Assembly: GCA_036723735.1 (NCBI GenBank)
Contig: DAIMGT010000043.1
Location: 1-34,666, forward strand
DNA length: 34,666 nt
Direction: 5' to 3'
Source of the DNA: UBA4656 sp002405525
Lineage (GTDB): Bacteria; Pseudomonadota; Gammaproteobacteria; Xanthomonadales; Ahniellaceae
Numbering within the stretch: the stretch's first letter is position 1; each line of letters starts with the position of its first letter. Below, piece after piece: positions 31,949 through 34,666 of the stretch. The position numbers and the translations under genes were made by a program. Under the pieces are notes generated by a model. It saw nothing but the letters and a program-made list of their open reading frames with translations. It had not been told where the DNA came from and searched no databases.

Positions 31949-33000
31949 AGCCGCTCCCGGTCAAGCCTCAGTTTCCTGCGGCGATCCGAATGAGCACTCG
32001 GACCGGTATTCGGCGTCGTGATGGTGCACTGGCCGGCGCCGCGCATGGATGAGATCCGGCTCCGGCGGCCCGAGCATCCACACCCGCTCGTGAGGCCTGT
32101 TGCGGAACGGGCTGCGGGTGGGCGGTCGTGCTGCGCTGGTTGCGTTGCATCGCGGTCACGCCGTGCAGCAGCAGCCGAGCCTGCTCGGCTGGGCGGCACC
32201 ATCGGCCGACCGCGGCGCGCAGCGCGAAGCCGTGCATCCACTGTGCACGACCCGATTCGGCCCGGCGATTTGTCGATGCGGTCGATGCGGTCCGGCCCGC
32301 TGCGGGTCCCCTGCGCGTAGAGCGAGCCGTCGGGCGAGATGCGCAGGGGATCGATGCGGATGCCGACCTTGGCCTCCTCGTGCAGCACGCGCCATTCGGA
32401 TTCCGCGTCGGCGCGAACGTGCAGCACCTGGAAGCCTTGCTTTTCGGCGCTGGAGGCCACCCGCACGTCGCCGTGGCGGTCGGCGAACACCGTGTTGCGC
32501 AGGCGCTTCACATCGGCCTTGTAGACCGCCTGCTGCTCGCAGCCGTAGCGATCGCAGACCTGCAGGAGATCGTGGTCCTCGTCCTCCGGCAGCAGGTCCG
32601 CGATGTAGCCGTACATCGTGCCCTTGTTCCCGCCGTCGGCGTCGATGGCGTAGATCTCCGGCAGCCAGCCGCGACCGGCCGAGAACTCCATCGGCCGGGT
32701 GAAGTGCATGAACAGGCGCCGCGAGTTCGCCCAGTACAGCGCATCGAGGTAGGCGTCCGGCCCGTCCTTGATCGTGGTCGAGATCGACAGGTCCTCGCGT
32801 CGCAGCACCACGCCGGCGCGCCCATCCTCCAGCGGCACGGTTGCCGCAAGGTACTTCCCATTCGGCGACATCGCCAGCGTGTCGTAGGCCGGCCAACGCA
32901 CGAAGTCGGCGACCGGTGGCGGCGCGGCCGTGGCGAGGCCCGCGAGCACGGCGAACAGGACGCCCGACGCGGGTGCAAGAAGGCGATGCGATCCGTGCAT
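31936..33000 (-). pseudogene. Truncated S9-family (prolyl oligopeptidase-like) peptidase, propeller part only
   Basis: The first about 243 residues form an exported S9 peptidase N-terminus: signal peptide (MHGSHRLLAPASGVLFAVLAG...), then DFVRWPAYDTLAMSPNGKYLAATV, DALYWANSRRLFMHFTRPM, ADLLPEDEDHDLLQVCD and RISPDGSLYAQGTRSG, as in propeller domains of dipeptidyl- or acylaminoacyl-peptidases. Near 32270, at a tandem nine-base repeat (GTCGATGCG twice, 32272-32289), the sequence changes to a low-complexity Arg/Ala/Ser-rich translation with no S9 similarity, and the frame closes at 31936. The whole alpha/beta-hydrolase domain with the Ser-Asp-His triad (G-x-S-x-G-G) is absent from this window. Start ATG 33000 has GGAA nine bases upstream. 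It is judged a decayed gene; a short stand-alone propeller protein is less likely. Confidence 0.7.
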
Positions 33001-33162
33001 GACGGCAATTCCTGGCACCGTCCCCCGACGGTGTTGGCCGCAGGGAAACTCGATCCGCGTGGCGCGCTCAAGCCCTGCTCCCGAGCGCCGGGATCACGGT
33101 GTCTTTGCCCAGCCATTCGAGCGCGCGGCGATCGCGCGCCGCCTTGAACCCCCACGAGGCGG

Positions 33163-33190
33163 TTGTCGCCCCGACCCAGAAAGGTATATC
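33163..33190 (+). promoter_or_regulatory. Predicted promoter of the HigBA-type pair (leaderless)
   Basis: TTGTCG (33163-33168) and TATATC (33185-33190), spaced by 16 bases, form the best promoter in the window. The toxin ATG (33200) is ten bases after the -10 element, so transcription would start at or within a few bases of the start codon. No Shine-Dalgarno lies before the ATG, which fits a leaderless mRNA. Confidence 0.5.
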
Positions 33191-33199
33191 GTTACTTGT

Positions 33200-33523
33200 A
33201 TGAAGGAGCTGTACTTCGCCGGGAGCTCGCTTGAAGATCTGCGCGCTTTTCCGGCAGATGCGCGCCGGGAGGTCGGCGTCGATCTCCGGCGCGTGCAGAG
33301 CGGTCTCGACCCGCGCGACTGGAAACCGATGCCGACCGTCGGCGCCGGCGTGCGGGAGATCCGCCATCGGCTGCCGGACGGTGCGTTCCGCGTGTTCTAC
33401 GTGGTGGTGCGGGGCGATGCCGTCTACGTCCTCCACGCCTTCCAGAAGAAGTCGCAGCAGACCTCGGCCAAGGACATTGCGAAAGGCCGCGCGCGCTACA
33501 AGCAGGTGCCTCGACAGCCATGA
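33200..33523 (+). CDS. higB: HigB/RelE-type toxin (phage Gp49-like family)
   Basis: 107 residues, usual for this family. Motifs: MKELYFAGSSLEDLRAFPADARREVGVDLRRVQSG at the N-terminus, then MPTVGAGVREIRHRLPDGAFRVFYVVVRGDAVYVLHAFQKKSQQTSAKDI, the core of Gp49-like HigB toxins. These are ribosome-dependent mRNA endonucleases; the conserved basic residues (R in REIRH, R in FRVFY, KK in FQKKSQ) are present, so it is probably active. The toxin precedes the antitoxin, as in higBA loci, and overlaps it in an ATGA. The pair would be autoregulated by the antitoxin binding at the promoter. It lies beside a broken peptidase gene and repeats, a typical accessory setting. Confidence 0.92.
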   Translation: MKELYFAGSSLEDLRAFPADARREVGVDLRRVQSGLDPRDWKPMPTVGAGVREIRHRLPDGAFRVFYVVVRGDAVYVLHAFQKKSQQTSAKDIAKGRARYKQVPRQP

Positions 33524-33825
33524 AGCAGCAGACCGACATCACCCGCAGTAGCGGCAACGTGTTCGCGGACCTCGGCTTCGACGATGCCGAGGCCCAGCTC
33601 ATGGCCATGCGCACCGACCTGATGATCGAACTCGAAAAGACCATCGCACGCCGCGGTCTGACCCAGGCGGCTGCCGGCAAGCTGCTCGGCGTGAGCCAGG
33701 CCCGGGTGTCCGACCTCATCCGCCGCAAGGCCGAGCGCTTCAGCCTCGACATGCTGGTCACCTTCGCCGCCCGCCTCGGCCGCCCCACCCGGCTCACGCT
33801 CGGCCGCGCCCCGCGCCGCCCGTAA
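33520..33825 (+). CDS. higA: HigA-type antitoxin with XRE helix-turn-helix
   Basis: 101 residues. A short N-terminal segment (SGNVFADLGFDDAEAQLMAMRTDLMIEL) is followed by an XRE helix-turn-helix, about residues 45-75: IARRGLTQAAAGKLLGVSQARVSDLIRRK, then FSLDMLVTFAARLGR. This is the standard partner of Gp49-like HigB toxins: it binds and neutralises the toxin and represses the shared promoter. Translation is coupled to the toxin through the ATGA overlap at 33520-33523. The C-terminus is Arg/Pro-rich. A dispersed palindromic repeat begins 4 bases after the stop and may terminate the transcript. Confidence 0.93.
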   Translation: MKQQTDITRSSGNVFADLGFDDAEAQLMAMRTDLMIELEKTIARRGLTQAAAGKLLGVSQARVSDLIRRKAERFSLDMLVTFAARLGRPTRLTLGRAPRRP

Positions 33826-33828
33826 ACC

Positions 33829-33859
33829 GTAGGGTGGAATGAGCACAGCGAACTCCACC
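33829..33859 (+). repeat. GTAGGGTG-type palindromic repeat, copy downstream of higA
   Basis: It begins GTAGGGTGGAATGAGCAC and ends GAACTCCACC; arms GGTGGA.T and A.TCCACC are complementary. It matches the inverse copy at 13542-13572 at 26 of 31 positions, with a compensatory change in the stem (G33837/C33855 here, against the C-G pair there). Confidence 0.75.
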
Positions 33860-34582
33860 GCCGCGGACCCTGCGCCACGCGCGCCAGCCGCCCCGCCGCC
33901 AAGCATCAACCCAAGCGGATGCCCCCTCTGGCAACCGGCCCGAACCGGGCGTCAGTCGACGGCCAGTCATCGACGGCCGGCGCGGAGGGGGACATGGACG
34001 CCTTGCCCACGCCACGCGTGCGACCGCGCACCGCGGGCCGCCAGAAGCGCCCGCCACGCCGCCATTGCGGCAGCACGCTTCCCGTCAGGCTGCGTCAGCT
34101 ACGCCCCCACTGTGCCCGATAGCTACGTCGGCTGTACCGTGCTCCTGGAGAACACCTGGATCCCCGACGACGGCACACGCGCGGCCTTCTTCGTCGTCAC
34201 CCACATCCACCGCCGGCCGGTGCAGAACTCGCTGGTCGAAACCCGCAAGTCAAGCGCCGGCGAAAGCTTCGCCCTGCACGGCCGCGTCGTGGCGACCCGC
34301 CAGTTCCCGTCCGCCCCATGCGCCTGCGCCTCGTCGGCACCCCCATGACCGCCGCGCCCCTCCACGAGGTCGCCGCCCGCCGGACGGGCACTTCCCAGAG
34401 CGTCGACGGAGAAGTCGGCCTTGAGCCGGTCGAAACCGGCGTCTGTCGCGCGACGGAGCGCTCAGTCCTGGGCAGTCCTGTGTCTGGGTTGAGGAAGGGT
34501 GGTCGCGGGCGGCGTTGAGGGAGAAGATCTGCACGCCCGCGGGAGAGGGTTAGGCCATGCTCGAAACGGTGCGCTGACTCCT
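33860..34582. other. Low-information stretch with a possible coding remnant
   Basis: 723 bases with no recognised gene. From about 34107 to 34348 one plus-strand frame has strong GC3 bias and reads DSYVGCTVLLENTWIPDD then TRAAFFVVTHIHRRPVQ; it has no credible start or Shine-Dalgarno and ends in low-complexity sequence, so it may be a gene fragment. One hairpin, GCCGGT/ACCGGC around CGAA, is at 34435-34450. Nothing else was identified. Confidence 0.3.
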
Positions 34583-34610
34583 GATTCCGCTGACCCCGGA
34601 ATCCGGTTTT
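34583..34610 (+). terminator. Possible Rho-independent terminator
   Basis: GATTCCG (34583-34589) pairs with CGGAATC (34597-34603), followed by CGGTTTT. It lies about 25 bases before the last gene in the window, so it could insulate that gene from upstream transcription. A TACGAT at 34613-34618 could be the next -10 element. Confidence 0.45.
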
Positions 34611-34634
34611 CTTACGATGCAATGGAGGCGAAGA

Positions 34635-34666
34635 ATGCCTGGCAATCGATTCGCGATGGCTATGCT
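34635..34666 (+). CDS. Start of an unidentified gene, cut by the window end
   Basis: ATG 34635 has GGAGG six bases upstream (34624-34628), an excellent Shine-Dalgarno, and the frame (MPGNRFAMAM...) is open to the end. Ten codons are too few to name it. A terminator-like hairpin and a possible -10 precede it, which fits the start of a new transcript. Confidence 0.5.
   Translation, partial: MPGNRFAMAM

Noticed and set aside
31690..31964. N-terminal extension of the thioredoxin gene
   Set aside because: The extension is Ser/Arg/Cys-rich and unlike any thioredoxin; the ATG at 31682 directly precedes a normal signal anchor.

Overview
This is a GC-rich (about 70 %) bacterial chromosome segment, most likely from a gammaproteobacterium of the Xanthomonadales/Lysobacterales. 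That placement is an inference. It rests on an Ax21-type outer-membrane protein, a hemD-hemX-hemY gene order, a hemJ-type protoporphyrinogen oxidase, GTAG-headed REP palindromes and many large exported proteins. No tRNA, rRNA, CRISPR array or intact transposase gene was found. Both ends cut through genes.

Layout. 1-0.94 kb: 3' part of a GspE/PilB secretion or pilus ATPase. 0.94-1.75 kb: a non-coding stretch filled by a five-copy REP array in two orientations. 1.75-3.1 kb: an unknown exported protein converging on an Ax21-like barrel. 3.3-6.9 kb (minus): hemD-hemX-hemY-trmL, probably one operon. 7.2-8.6 kb: a thioesterase and a lipoprotein on plus, converging on hemJ on minus, so four haem-linked genes lie within about 5 kb. 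8.7-11.9 kb: a 1072-residue exported beta-propeller protein with ten Asp-boxes, then a REP pair. 12.1-15.1 kb (minus): a lipoprotein glycerophosphodiester phosphodiesterase and a Ycf46-like AAA ATPase. 15.1-24.5 kb (plus): two successive 2-oxoglutarate/Fe(II) oxygenases (the second with TPRs), a beta-lactamase-fold protein that has lost its catalytic motifs, a large lysyl-endopeptidase-like protease, a SixA phosphatase and a YceI protein. 24.5-28.6 kb (minus): a compact five-gene envelope operon (DUF2878, DUF1295, unknown exported protein, lipocalin, GT1 glycosyltransferase). 28.9-29.8 kb: purU with strong 3' hairpins. 30.0-31.7 kb (minus): an RlmN/Cfr-family radical SAM enzyme and an exported thioredoxin, separated by perfect palindromes. 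31.9-34.7 kb: an accessory-looking end with a broken S9 peptidase gene, a HigBA-type toxin-antitoxin pair that appears to be leaderless, a dispersed palindromic repeat, about 750 bases with little recognisable coding content, and the first codons of a new gene.

How the parts fit. HemD, HemX/HemY and HemJ point to local haem synthesis. The GspE/PilB ATPase could serve export of proteins like the large protease and propeller protein, but no other secretion genes are visible. The five-gene operon looks like an envelope or lipid-modification unit of unknown product. The most unusual items are the pseudo-beta-lactamase, that five-gene operon, the two-subtype REP array, the palindrome family with a compensatory base change, the divergent RlmN paralogue and the leaderless toxin-antitoxin promoter.
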